Below, in pieces: positions 1 to 7,950 of a DNA stretch of 22,016 nucleotides. How positions within the stretch are numbered: the first letter of the stretch is position 1; every line of letters starts with the position of its first letter. The stretch is from a virus. The notes beneath the pieces were generated by a model. It saw only the letters and a program-made list of their open reading frames with translations. It made no database searches and was not told where the DNA came from. Location of the stretch: IMG/VR virus record IMGVR_UViG_3300034073_000893, positions 1 to 22,016 of that record; one strand, given 5' to 3'. Made by a program: the position numbers and the translations under genes.

Positions 1-251
1 CATTTGTCGGCTTATCCCCATCCACATCAATCAAATCTGACACACCTGTAATATCTACATCGCTTACAACACCTTCAAAAGTAATTTTCTGGTTATTGCT
101 TATGAAATGGTCGGAGATGTTAACACCACTATCCACAGGGAAGGAAGTAACCTTCCCCCCTAGTGTTTTTGTGTAAGCTGTGACAGCATCAAGATAAATG
201 AACCCTTTAACTTGACTATCTTCATTTCCAATCTTTAATGCTATTGTCATT
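1..251 (-). CDS. Dit-like tail/baseplate protein, N-terminal part (runs off the window)
   Basis: The first 83 residues of a gene that continues beyond the left edge. The visible protein starts MTIALKIG, then a beta-rich stretch with FPVDSGVNISDH (about residues 38-49) and ITFEGVVSD (about 56-64). This 'SGV.ISDH....I.FEG.VSD' pattern is typical of the N-terminal domain of Dit-like (distal tail/baseplate) proteins of contractile-tailed phages. The position directly downstream of the tape measure gene fits, since baseplate and tail-tip genes usually come next. The ATG lies 17 bases after the tape measure stop. The exact role cannot be settled without the C-terminus. Confidence 0.6.
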
Positions 252-268
252 AACTTCCTTTACATTAT

Positions 269-2638
269 TTAGCGTGAGCCAGAGATTGGGGCATTAACCA
301 CTTGTTTTGCAATCTCACTAGACAGTAGAACAGGGAAAGCGGCCTTAGCTCTTTCATCCATCAATGCCGCAATCAATTCTTGATTACCTTGCACGTCCAG
401 TCTAACATCGAGTTTACTTACTCTAGGTATTTCAGGATTTACATCCGATGGTCTAGTAGCCAATTCAGAAGGTGCTGTAGGAATCCAAGTCTTGTTGTTA
501 TACCCACCCTTCCCATTGCCAAACAAGGAGTAGTCGGTTCTGGTCGGGGATGTCACGCCTACTTGGTCTGTAAAAACCCCAGCAGCAGAAGTTGTTGCAC
601 CAGTAACCCCACCAACTGCTTGCATAATACCCCCAGCAGCTTCTCTGCTTCTTTTCGATAAATCAGAGAATGGGTTTAGTAGGGCGTAACTCTCATACCA
701 TTTCTTCTCAGACAACCCTCTCGTTGCTTCGATGAATCTTGCAATCCCTGCCAAAACTACGTTGACTTCCGCTAGAATTTCTTGCAGTCGTAATCCAAAG
801 TTTTGAATCCTTGTTTTGAGGTCTGTCTCTTCACCAACACCGCCGAAAATTCGACTAATGTTCTCAAACATCTTAACGAATTCAACACGGAAGGCTTCAA
901 GGTTGATACCAAAACCACTTACCCACTCGACAAAAGAATTTGTCTCTCCGGTCTTAGTAAATTGGAAAAACTCGTAAACACCTAGTCTAAAAGTGTCAAG
1001 CCACCTTACCGCAGACTCGAAATAACCTCCGAGTGTGGCACCATTATCAACCCACCAAGTACCCATTTTCTGCATCATTTGCCAGAAGAAAGCAACACCT
1101 TGTTCACCACCGCCAGATGAGAAATTCTTCCAGCCTTGATCAACCTGATTTCTAAATCTGTTTTGCTCTGCGATTGATGAAGTTCTAGCTTGCGAAAGTC
1201 CAGGAGCACTATCTCTTCTCATCAACTCTTCTAGGTATGGCAAGACTTTGGCGCTTTTTACAGCCCCTTTCTTCATAGCATCTGCTAATTCAGTGATGGC
1301 TTTTTCACCCTTCAGTAAAGCATTCCCAGTTCTACCTAAAGACATTTGATACGCCTCTGCAAAGAGTTGCTTCATGCCAGAATAACCAACAGCTTCCGCC
1401 ATCTGCTGATTTAATTCTTCCGACATAACTGTCCCTTTAGAAGCGATCTGACTTAACGCATACATAGCACGGCCAGAAGATTCTTTATTGGCTCCGTGTG
1501 TGCTTCCGTATTGATTGAATGCCTCGAAAATACCCCTCGTTCTGCTAACCCCGAGTGCTGGAGCTGCTGCAGCCATAAAAGAAGTGTAAGGGTCAATCAT
1601 TGTAGAATAAGCCATACCTTCGCGGTTAGCCATACTCATTAGCCAAGAAGACTCTGTGGCAGCATTACTTCCAAACCTTCCTGCTGTGGTGTTTAGAGCA
1701 ATCTCTCTAGACTTTACTTGTTGAACGTTTTTGTTCACCATGTTGAATCCAAAGACAAGCGGGATAGCCGCCGTAGCAATCCTATAGAAAGCTCCTGTTA
1801 CTGCACTTGCAGCGGTTGAAATCGCTTGAAATGGAAGGGTGATAACCTTACCCAATGTGCTCCAAATTCCTGTAAAAGCAGTACCAGCCATCGACATAAT
1901 TCCACCAGCACCTAACCCCAGCGTACCCCCTACCGGGCCGCCAAATGCCAGACCTGCCATACCGGCTGCTCTTCCAAGAACACTTCCACCACCCAGCCGA
2001 GCTAGTCCACCTACACCGCCTTGGATAGCCATTCTAGACAAAGGGCTTGCTCCTACACCACCTGTAGCTTTTCCTACGATAGCGTCTAGGTAGCGTCTAT
2101 TTCCAGCAGACAGGCTAGACTTATCTGGCCTACCCATCAGGAATTCTTGTAGAGAGGGGTCACCTCTCCCTGTTAGAGAAGCTCTGCGTCTTGCTGATTC
2201 ACTTCCATCCCCGCCCCTGTTGCTCACACCTCTAGAACTTACATTACCAACTCTAATGTTGATCGGGAGTCCTTGAAGTGCAGCAGCTACTTGAGCACGA
2301 ACATTCTGCAAAGAAGCTCTAGTAACTATCGCTGAGATAGGAGCTTTGAATTGTGCTTTAGCTAGTGTCTCTCTTACACTCTTAGAAAATGCCGCAGGGT
2401 CGATTGTGACGTTTGCAAGTTTCAAAGGGGAGGACTTACCAACCCTGTTCATAACACCTTGAAGGTGCTTATGGAACTTAGCCTCATCTACAAAGAGGTT
2501 TACTTGTAATCCCTTCTTACCTGTAGACTTAGATAGCCTTGCTTCAATCTTGCGAAGATAGTCATCTACCTTCTTTAAATCTTTTTCGTCAGTACGGATT
2601 CCAACCGATGCCCAGTATTGACTTATGGGGCCTGCCAT
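269..2638 (-). CDS. Tail tape measure protein
   Basis: A 789-residue protein that should set tail length, occupy the tail tube lumen and be ejected with the DNA. It begins with a charged helical segment (about residues 15-45). A Gly/Ala-rich hydrophobic stretch (about 200-295) follows and could insert in a membrane. A helical tape-measure domain comes next (about 305-475), with SSWLMSMANREGMAY and a conserved-looking SGRAMYALSQIASKGTVMSEE segment split over about 390-410. Being the longest tail gene and lying just after the tail assembly chaperone pair is the standard position. At about 0.15 nm per residue, 789 residues suggest a tail near 115-120 nm (inference). The start has a clear upstream gap of 21 bases after the chaperone stop. 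Confidence 0.92.
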   Translation of the reverse strand: MAGPISQYWASVGIRTDEKDLKKVDDYLRKIEARLSKSTGKKGLQVNLFVDEAKFHKHLQGVMNRVGKSSPLKLANVTIDPAAFSKSVRETLAKAQFKAPISAIVTRASLQNVRAQVAAALQGLPINIRVGNVSSRGVSNRGGDGSESARRRASLTGRGDPSLQEFLMGRPDKSSLSAGNRRYLDAIVGKATGGVGASPLSRMAIQGGVGGLARLGGGSVLGRAAGMAGLAFGGPVGGTLGLGAGGIMSMAGTAFTGIWSTLGKVITLPFQAISTAASAVTGAFYRIATAAIPLVFGFNMVNKNVQQVKSREIALNTTAGRFGSNAATESSWLMSMANREGMAYSTMIDPYTSFMAAAAPALGVSRTRGIFEAFNQYGSTHGANKESSGRAMYALSQIASKGTVMSEELNQQMAEAVGYSGMKQLFAEAYQMSLGRTGNALLKGEKAITELADAMKKGAVKSAKVLPYLEELMRRDSAPGLSQARTSSIAEQNRFRNQVDQGWKNFSSGGGEQGVAFFWQMMQKMGTWWVDNGATLGGYFESAVRWLDTFRLGVYEFFQFTKTGETNSFVEWVSGFGINLEAFRVEFVKMFENISRIFGGVGEETDLKTRIQNFGLRLQEILAEVNVVLAGIARFIEATRGLSEKKWYESYALLNPFSDLSKRSREAAGGIMQAVGGVTGATTSAAGVFTDQVGVTSPTRTDYSLFGNGKGGYNNKTWIPTAPSELATRPSDVNPEIPRVSKLDVRLDVQGNQELIAALMDERAKAAFPVLLSSEIAKQVVNAPISGSR

Positions 2639-2659
2639 ATCTACCTCACACTCTTATTA

Positions 2660-3246
2660 TCAACGCTTTCGCTGTTGTTGCTCTCGCATCTTGTTCTCAT
2701 GCTCTTGTCGGGCTTCAAGCTCTCCTTGAGCTTTAATTGCTTCCCAAACATCTAGATATTCAAGGAATTCAACTGTTGTCTGATAGGGAATAGCTTCACC
2801 ACCACCCTTCATCATGTGGTATATTAGGAGAGGGTCTTTGTTAGCAAAGAGCACCCTCAAGACTGTCATATCCCCTGAGAAGTCTCTCTCAATGTCTTGG
2901 TAGACCTTGGGGATTTTCTTGTCTGGCTCCGAAGGAGGACTTACTCTCCGGAACCTTCTACGTTTCCCTCTTCTCCGTCTGATTCTGGGAACAAGTTGTT
3001 ATACTTCAAAATCTCAGCAAACAACTCCATCATCTCACGATACTTGCCACGGAAATGTGTATCAAACTTAGCTTCCGTCATAGCCGTAGAACCAATACCG
3101 CACCCCTTCACAATAGTGTCCCGAATAGTCTCAGGAGTAAAACCATCACGTTCCAAGCTCTGCATGATACGCAGACCTGTGATGGTTGGGAACAGCTTCA
3201 AAACATAACCTGTGCCACCAATTTCTTTAACAACTACTTCGCTCAT
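2660..3246 (-). CDS. Tail assembly chaperone, long form made by -1 ribosomal frameshift
   Basis: Analogue of lambda gpGT. Ribosomes start at 3246, slip back one base at GGGAAAC (2962-2968), and then read an open frame to the stop at 2660. I translated the join by hand. 95 residues of the short form are followed by 100 new residues, 195 in all, with no stop between the slip site and 2660. The extension starts with an Arg-rich stretch (RRRFRR), then SPPSEPDKK, and includes YQTTVEFLEYLDVWEA near the end. An ATG at 2869 lies inside this frame, but nothing resembling a ribosome binding site was weighed as strongly as the slip site. The extension should recruit tape measure protein during tail assembly. 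This is the well-known conserved frameshift of long-tailed phages. Confidence 0.85.
2941..3246 (-). CDS. Tail assembly chaperone, short form
   Basis: A 101-residue protein made without frameshifting, analogous to lambda gpG. It starts MSEVVVKEIGGTGY and ends in an acidic, low-complexity tail (ESDGEEGNVEGSGE), as many gpG-type proteins do. The middle, LKLFPTITGLRIMQSLERDG, is helical and resembles the core of contractile-phage tail chaperones. The gene sits between the tube-like genes and the tape measure gene, as expected. The slippery heptamer is six to seven codons before its stop, so both products share the first 95 residues. Assignment rests on position, size, acidic tail and slip site together rather than on one motif. 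Confidence 0.8.
   Translation of the reverse strand: MSEVVVKEIGGTGYVLKLFPTITGLRIMQSLERDGFTPETIRDTIVKGCGIGSTAMTEAKFDTHFRGKYREMMELFAEILKYNNLFPESDGEEGNVEGSGE
2962..2968 (-). promoter_or_regulatory. Programmed -1 frameshift slippery heptamer GGGAAAC
   Basis: On the minus strand the zero frame reads G GGA AAC at 2968-2962. That is a canonical X XXY YYZ heptamer and is almost the lambda G/T site (GGGAAAG). After slippage the next codon is CGT at 2962-2960, and the -1 frame stays open to 2660. No strong downstream stem was obvious by eye. Purine-rich sequence upstream (GGAGAAGA, about 2976-2969) could act as an internal Shine-Dalgarno stimulator (inference). Confidence 0.85.
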
Positions 3247-3267
3247 TTCAATTCCTCATTTATGTGT

Positions 3268-3741
3268 TTAACCAACAAAACTCTTCAGTCTTGAGATTCC
3301 ATTTTCAACAATACCAACAGCAGCACTTCTAGCACACCCAATAAACACTTGAGATTCATCACAACTCAATGTCCATGTGTTAGAGCCAATACTATTGGAG
3401 TAAGACAACTCTGGATACGCAGTAATATACGCAGTTGTCGTAGAGAAGAAGCTAGTACCTGTAGTCTCTTTTAAAGTGATCTCCAGTCTAACTGCCCCTG
3501 TTTCCAAATCTGCTTCAAGACATTTACTCAACACCTCATTCACTAGGGATGTTTGTGGAGTTTCAATTGTCAGTGTAGCAGAAGAGTCTTTAATTCTTGT
3601 TCTCGTATTCTTACCTCTGATGCCTCTAATTTGTCTAAAGGCAGGAGCATTACGAGAAATCCTAATGTTGTTCCATCCTTGAATCTGTAGACCAGAAATA
3701 AGTAAAACAACGTTGGAGGGTACATAAGATAAAACTTCCAT
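3268..3741 (-). CDS. Tail tube-like structural protein, paralog 3
   Basis: 157 residues. It shares with its two upstream neighbours an N-terminal '(Y)VPSNVVLLISG' block and a later 'Q(T)S..N.VLSKCLEAD' block, followed by an extended beta region. The pattern (S-P/N-x-D/V-VV near the N-terminus, a LTIETPQTS segment around residue 55-65, then W-T-L near residue 122) resembles the DUF3277-type phage structural proteins. These sit next to DUF3383 sheath proteins and are generally taken as tail tube proteins. This copy is the most divergent of the three, has Cys residues the others lack, and ends with a longer helical tail. It could be a tube variant, a tube initiator or a tail-completion protein. 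Confidence 0.65.
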   Translation of the reverse strand: MEVLSYVPSNVVLLISGLQIQGWNNIRISRNAPAFRQIRGIRGKNTRTRIKDSSATLTIETPQTSLVNEVLSKCLEADLETGAVRLEITLKETTGTSFFSTTTAYITAYPELSYSNSIGSNTWTLSCDESQVFIGCARSAAVGIVENGISRLKSFVG

Positions 3742-3750
3742 AACCTCTCC

Positions 3751-4248
3751 TTACAACAGTCCACTAAAGTCAGCGGCAATAAAGCCTAATGAAGCTAGGT
3801 TAGTTGGGAAAGTAGCACCTTCTTCATTACCGCCAATTAGAGAAGTAGCGCCTACTGCTTTAATAATCCATTCTCTTGACTCTACGTCCCCGCTAAATGT
3901 TGCAGAAGGAACCTTCTCAATCCAGCTAACAGGGGCGTAGAACATAGAGTTTCCGTTTGTGTCTTTGATAAAGATGGGAAACATTGCTCCGTAGAGAATT
4001 CCATCAGCACTTGCCCAAGCAGACAAAATGCTGTTATCATCAGCAACAGAAGAAAGTGTCAGAGATATGGAGTGAGTCATCAGCTTGTTGTGTGTCCTGC
4101 TAACTTGCCCATCTGGGGTAACAGATGTTGTCCACCTGTCCCCATCCTCTGCAATAGAAATGAATGACCCTTCATGAAGTCCTTCAATTTGATAGATTCC
4201 TCCTAAAAGAATTACTACATCCTCCGGACTATAAAGAGCCACTGCCAT
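3751..4248 (-). CDS. Tail tube-like structural protein, paralog 2
   Basis: 165 residues, beginning MAVALYSPEDVVILLGG. It matches the neighbouring 4269-4793 gene block by block. Both have YSPEDVV near the N-terminus, a segment with DGTFIS or EGSFIS, an 'HSISLTLSSVADDNSILS' region (about 85-102), FIKDTNGNSMFYAPVSWI (about 115-133), and an acidic 'GDVESREWIIKAVGA' end (about 137-152). This is the beta-sandwich layout expected of a tail tube monomer (DUF3277-type). The spacing of 9 bases to the next gene and 20 bases from the previous one indicates co-transcription. Tube protein is the best call, but which paralog forms the bulk of the tube is not decided by sequence. Confidence 0.72.
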   Translation of the reverse strand: MAVALYSPEDVVILLGGIYQIEGLHEGSFISIAEDGDRWTTSVTPDGQVSRTHNKLMTHSISLTLSSVADDNSILSAWASADGILYGAMFPIFIKDTNGNSMFYAPVSWIEKVPSATFSGDVESREWIIKAVGATSLIGGNEEGATFPTNLASLGFIAADFSGLL

Positions 4249-4268
4249 TTCTTATTCCTTACTAAGCT

Positions 4269-4793
4269 TTAGTTGCTTTTCCACTTATCTTCCACCGTAT
4301 AACCCAGAGCAGTCAGAGTTGCTTCATTCTCAGGGTTCAGCTTGGAGTTACCACCAAAGTGACGGTCAACACCGATTACAGTGATAGTCCAGTCACGAGT
4401 TTCCAGGTCGGTGCCATAAGTGACCGTTGGGTCATTACCAATGAATGCTTGTGGAGCGAAGAATACACTTCGTCCCGTCAAATCCTTGATAGTGACAGAG
4501 AACAACATGCTGTTGTCGTGAGCTTCCTCGTCCAGCATTGCAATGCGAGAGAGAACGTCATTAGATTCAGCGGATTGATGCAGTGTCAGACTAACAGTAC
4601 CAGACTTGTTACGACGCAGAACGCGTGCGGCAGAGAGGTCAGAACCCACATACAGAGTAGCTCTATCTACAAGACGCTCATATGAAATGAACGTACCGTC
4701 TGCCATGCCAGAGATTGTGTGACTGAATTGATCGTTAGCGATAATCATCACAACATCTTCTGGGCTATAATTACCTAGATTTTCAGATGCCAT
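4269..4793 (-). CDS. Tail tube-like structural protein, paralog 1
   Basis: 174 residues, MASENLGNYSPEDVVMII at the N-terminus. It has the same ordered blocks as paralog 2: GTFISYERL (about 33-41), SGTVSLTLHQSAESNDVLS (about 63-81), TIKDLTGRSVFFAPQAFIG (about 100-118) and TDLETRDWTITVIG (about 127-140). It is nearest to the sheath gene, separated only by the inserted HNH endonuclease, and sheath followed by tube is the normal order in contractile tails. This makes it the best candidate for the main tube protein. The codon choice is richer in C/G at third positions than in paralogs 2 and 3, which fits high expression (impression by eye, not counted). Confidence 0.75.
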   Translation of the reverse strand: MASENLGNYSPEDVVMIIANDQFSHTISGMADGTFISYERLVDRATLYVGSDLSAARVLRRNKSGTVSLTLHQSAESNDVLSRIAMLDEEAHDNSMLFSVTIKDLTGRSVFFAPQAFIGNDPTVTYGTDLETRDWTITVIGVDRHFGGNSKLNPENEATLTALGYTVEDKWKSN

Positions 4794-4812
4794 TTTTATT
4801 TTCCAATTAGAG

Positions 4813-4832
4813 AAGGGAGTCTAAGCTCCCTT
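4813..4832. terminator. Hairpin between homing endonuclease and tube gene, possible terminator
   Basis: AAGGGAG (4813-4819) pairs with CTCCCTT (4826-4832) around a 6-base loop. On the minus strand it is preceded by an A-rich stretch and followed by TCTCTAATT, a weak T-tract. On the plus strand it is followed by TATTTTTA, a better one. It lies just after the HNH-AP2 gene stop, so it may limit transcripts from that gene's private promoter, or act on antisense transcription. Confidence 0.5.
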
Positions 4833-4844
4833 TATTTTTATGTA

Positions 4845-5705
4845 TCAAGTATCAGGAAAGTTCTTTCTGACACCATAGTGCTCAAAACAAGCGTCATCGT
4901 AGGCTCTCGCAGCGGCTTCCTCAGAAACGAAACGTTTCTGCAACACTATTAGACCCTCTTTGTTCAGACGTGCCACCCACTTCTCTCTTGCAGCATCCCA
5001 ATACACTCCAATATATTTTGAAGTACAATCTTCTATTTTACGTCTATTGAAGTTCTGGATTGTGGTGGTGGTCCAGCGGCAATTCTCTTTACAATAGTTG
5101 CCATTAACATCTATGCGGTCTAGTGACATGCCGTCGGGGCGTTCTCCCATGTCTGCGTAAAAAGCCTCAAAAGATTCCCAAGAAGAGTCATAAGAAATCC
5201 CCCTACCGCCATAGTTTTCATACGCCGGAGATAGAGGATTTCGACAACGTTCTTTCATGGATTGCCACGAACTGTATTCCGGTGTTCCAGACATTCCATG
5301 TTTTTGTTTAAGAAGAGCTGCAGATTCTTTCTGGATACAACCACAAGATTGCGTATGTCCACTTTTTAAATTTTTATAAGGGAACTCCTTGATACCACTA
5401 CCACAGGAACAACTGGCAAGTACTCTGCGTTTATTCTTCAACACCCCCAGGTCTTGCACAATTGTCAGTCTACCAAAAACTTCTCCCACAGTTACATCCG
5501 TCTTGAGCTTGACTGCTGCTTTTATCTGCAAACATCCACAAGATTTGGTAGGATTCTTTGTCTTAGTGAGAGATACGCATCGGTATTCTCTCTCACCAGA
5601 GCCACAAGAGCAAGTACACATAACAAAGTACGGATACTGCGTTGGGTCTCGTTTGAACCTAGCAGACACCACAGTCAGTTCGCCAAATTTATCACCTACC
5701 TCCAT
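4845..5705 (-). CDS. HNH homing endonuclease with AP2 DNA-binding domain
   Basis: 286 residues from the ATG at 5705. The order is two related zinc-ribbon-like repeats (about residues 5-60 and 74-124), each 'G..FG.LTV/I...C.CGSG......SCGC', then an HNH nuclease (about 136-222; YSSWQSMKERCRNP, YGGRGISY, SLDRIDVNGNY, NCRW), then an AP2/ERF-type DNA-binding domain (about 229-286; YIGVYWDAAREKW, AARAYD). Such free-standing enzymes cut intron- or gene-less alleles and spread their own gene. A longer open frame reaches 5780, but a consensus promoter lies inside that extension and GGAGG sits five bases before 5705, so 5705 is the real start. The gene is wedged between sheath and tube genes that normally adjoin. 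Confidence 0.92.
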   Translation of the reverse strand: MEVGDKFGELTVVSARFKRDPTQYPYFVMCTCSCGSGEREYRCVSLTKTKNPTKSCGCLQIKAAVKLKTDVTVGEVFGRLTIVQDLGVLKNKRRVLASCSCGSGIKEFPYKNLKSGHTQSCGCIQKESAALLKQKHGMSGTPEYSSWQSMKERCRNPLSPAYENYGGRGISYDSSWESFEAFYADMGERPDGMSLDRIDVNGNYCKENCRWTTTTIQNFNRRKIEDCTSKYIGVYWDAAREKWVARLNKEGLIVLQKRFVSEEAAARAYDDACFEHYGVRKNFPDT

Positions 5706-5732
5706 AATTACCTCCATTAAGTTGAAAGCATA

Positions 5733-5761
5733 ATCATAGCATAGGGTCTGTCGCTTGTCAA
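5733..5761 (-). promoter_or_regulatory. Consensus sigma70 promoter of the HNH-AP2 gene
   Basis: On the minus strand TTGACA (5761-5756), 17 bases, then TATGAT (5738-5733), with TGC just before the -10 giving an extended -10. The expected transcript start is near 5726, about 20 bases upstream of the ATG at 5705. It lies in the short gap after the sheath stop codon (5777). Confidence 0.85.
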
Positions 5762-5776
5762 CTGTTAGAGCTACTG

Positions 5777-6856
5777 TCAATAACTCACGGTCGCGCGCAC
5801 AACTACGGAGCCCGTGGAGCCCTGCATCCTATACGAAACCTTAAAGTCCCCTAGAATACGATTAGCACGCTGTACTTCAGGGATAGACAAAACATCTGGA
5901 GAAATTACAGTGGGTGCGGGGGCATCGGCAATAAAGCCATTTGCAATACCTTGAGCATTAACACTGCGAATTTCAGCTTCCACGATCAACGCTCCGGTCT
6001 GGGTCATGGGCAACTTTTTCTTAGTAGCTAGGCGGTAGAATACTTGTTCTTGAACACGGGCTGTCCACCAGTCAATACCAATAATGTCCGCAATTTGCGT
6101 ACCTTCAGAACTCCAACCTCTACGGAAGATGTTAATGCCAGCCACTTTGATAAAGTAGTTTACATGTTTTGCGTCAAGTGCAGAGATTTGAGTTTGCGTC
6201 AGCTTGCTAACTTGTACACCAGAAGCACCCTTAAAGTCCCAAGTATTAGAGCCAGGGACTTCTGCAATCTGACCACCCATCCAGCCGATTTCAGGGTGGT
6301 TTATGGCTGCTTCAGGGTGGTACACCAGTACAACTCGGTCATAGCTACCATCCGCAAGGAAAGAGCCAATATCATTTGTCACAGCAGGATTAGGAACGTC
6401 AGAGTCTGCTGTAGAAGCTACAAAGATTTTCTTCAAAGCTTGAATAACAGCAGCAACTTCCTTAATATCGCCTTCTACCTTGGAATCAATACCAATTGCA
6501 TACCACTCGTCGTTATATGCTAGGATAGCCTGCAAACCTTGGGTGTAAGTCTCTGTAGAATTCTTCACGCCAATCATGAACGAAGCTGGACGAATGTCGT
6601 TACCAAGCAGCTTTTGAGCCATCTTATAAGCTTCGCTGGTAGTGCCAAAATCGTCGCCAACGGCAGTAAGACCCGTATACTCACGAACACGCAAAGTAAC
6701 GTCAGCAGGGACAGTTACGGGACTCATTGGGTCTGTATTGTCGATAGTGTCTGGAAGATTCACCATCAACAGAGGGATGTCAAAAGAAGCAGTATCAATC
6801 TGTGCAGTTTCACGAGATACATAAACCTCTACAATTTGACTAATATCATCAGCCAT
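5777..6856 (-). CDS. Tail sheath protein (DUF3383 type)
   Basis: 359 residues that should polymerise as the contractile sheath around the tail tube. The N-terminus MADDISQIVEVYVSRET and the segments GWMGGQIAEVPGSNTW (about 193-208), NIFRRGWSSEGTQIADIIG (about 242-260) and DWWTARVQEQVFYRL (about 262-276) match the pattern of DUF3383 sheath-like proteins. Those replace the classic sheath family in a group of proteobacterial myoviruses. The length is typical. It lies downstream of the tail terminator and upstream of the tube genes, and it ends just before a promoter that serves the inserted homing endonuclease. Confidence 0.9.
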   Translation of the reverse strand: MADDISQIVEVYVSRETAQIDTASFDIPLLMVNLPDTIDNTDPMSPVTVPADVTLRVREYTGLTAVGDDFGTTSEAYKMAQKLLGNDIRPASFMIGVKNSTETYTQGLQAILAYNDEWYAIGIDSKVEGDIKEVAAVIQALKKIFVASTADSDVPNPAVTNDIGSFLADGSYDRVVLVYHPEAAINHPEIGWMGGQIAEVPGSNTWDFKGASGVQVSKLTQTQISALDAKHVNYFIKVAGINIFRRGWSSEGTQIADIIGIDWWTARVQEQVFYRLATKKKLPMTQTGALIVEAEIRSVNAQGIANGFIADAPAPTVISPDVLSIPEVQRANRILGDFKVSYRMQGSTGSVVVRATVSY

Positions 6857-6889
6857 ATTATTTCCTTATGTTATTTTTATGGAAATCCC

Positions 6890-7414
6890 TCATGGAAGAG
6901 GAATCAAATTACCATTGACCGTGATGTAATCTGCCCAGTCAATATCTTGCGCCGTTCTAACGGCAAAACCAAGCGTCAGGTCAAAAGCGTAGGAGTTAAC
7001 CCAAACATTCTCTCTTAGCTGTGGTGCTCTTCTAACGTCAGTTTTTCTTCTGATAGCTAGGTTATTTTTTGTGAAGCATTCTCGTACAACAGTGTTTCCA
7101 CTTAACTGACTATGTAGGGTCATTGCATTATTAGCAGCACCAGTACCATAGAAATTCAACTGAATCAACACTTCATAGTTTTGTACAGAGTATTGCTTTG
7201 TCTGTACATTATCCCAAACCAAAACACCTCTTTGATAATCAGCACCTCCGGTAGCAATCATCTGAAGGGTGTTAATCATTACATAATCACCTTTAGGCTG
7301 TGGAGCATTTTGATGAGAGATGATAGGAATACATTGCATTGAAAGGACGTTGTTTGTTTGTTGAATAGTTTTTACAAACGAACTTTCAAAATCTGTATAA
7401 ATTGTATAAGCCAT
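6890..7414 (-). CDS. Tail terminator / neck protein (gp12-like)
   Basis: 174 residues, MAYTIYTDFESSFVKTIQ onward. The segments PKGDYVMINTLQMIATGG (about 40-57) and WDNVQTKQYSVQNYEVLIQ (about 67-85) followed by beta-rich sequence resemble the phage neck terminator gp12-like domain found beside DUF3383 sheaths. The protein should cap the top of the tail tube and sheath and connect it to the head. It sits between the HK97 gp10-like gene and the sheath gene, the usual place. Family recognition is from memory of pattern and position, so the functional name is probable rather than certain. Confidence 0.72.
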   Translation of the reverse strand: MAYTIYTDFESSFVKTIQQTNNVLSMQCIPIISHQNAPQPKGDYVMINTLQMIATGGADYQRGVLVWDNVQTKQYSVQNYEVLIQLNFYGTGAANNAMTLHSQLSGNTVVRECFTKNNLAIRRKTDVRRAPQLRENVWVNSYAFDLTLGFAVRTAQDIDWADYITVNGNLIPLP

Positions 7415-7422
7415 TTCACTCC

Positions 7423-7950
7423 TTACACAAAGCTAAGTGTTTGTGGTTTATAATCTCTAGAGGAATATGCTTTCATTGGCATTACATCAAATCTTGCATT
7501 CTCAATCAATGTACCTGTCTCAACCCACGGATCGTTAAACCCTTTAGCTTTCACTGTAGATGGCTTGTTAGGAACAATGTCATAACTCTTTAGTGTGTAC
7601 TTGAAGAGATAAAGCATCTTAGGGGCTAACTTGACATGAAGCTGTTTCCATGTCAAACTACCTCTTGCTACCAAATCAATCATCGGGATAGCAGCTTTTA
7701 CAAACTCATCAGCTTCTGCAATCGTAGGAATGAACATCGTTCTGATTGCTGGACGTGGAGGTTGGTTATTAGAAGGCTGACCTTCTTCCACCCACTGAGC
7801 AACCTGAGCCATAGGTAGATTACCATTATCAGGCCCGTAATTTTGACCTTCAAACCAACCAAGATTAATTTGATACTTTTGCTTCCTCAGATTCTTTTTC
7901 ATCTGAGTCCACACTTTAACGTCTTTGGTATATCCTTTATTGCGAGACAT
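7423..7950 (-). CDS. HK97 gp10-like neck/minor tail protein
   Basis: 175 residues. The core reads INLGWFEGQNYG (about 28-39), then MAQVAQWVEEG (about 47-57) and QPPRPAIRTMF (about 63-73). That is the 'GWFEG..Y.....A.VA...E.G....PPRPF.R' signature of HK97 gp10-like proteins involved in head-tail joining. It overlaps the preceding head closure gene by 14 bases, which suggests translational coupling. The N-terminus is basic (MSRNKGYTKDVKVWTQMKK). Confidence 0.72.
   Translation of the reverse strand: MSRNKGYTKDVKVWTQMKKNLRKQKYQINLGWFEGQNYGPDNGNLPMAQVAQWVEEGQPSNNQPPRPAIRTMFIPTIAEADEFVKAAIPMIDLVARGSLTWKQLHVKLAPKMLYLFKYTLKSYDIVPNKPSTVKAKGFNDPWVETGTLIENARFDVMPMKAYSSRDYKPQTLSFV

Noticed and set aside
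5706-5780. N-terminal extension of the HNH-AP2 protein to 5780
   Set aside because: It contains the gene's own consensus promoter and the strong ribosome binding site is at 5705.
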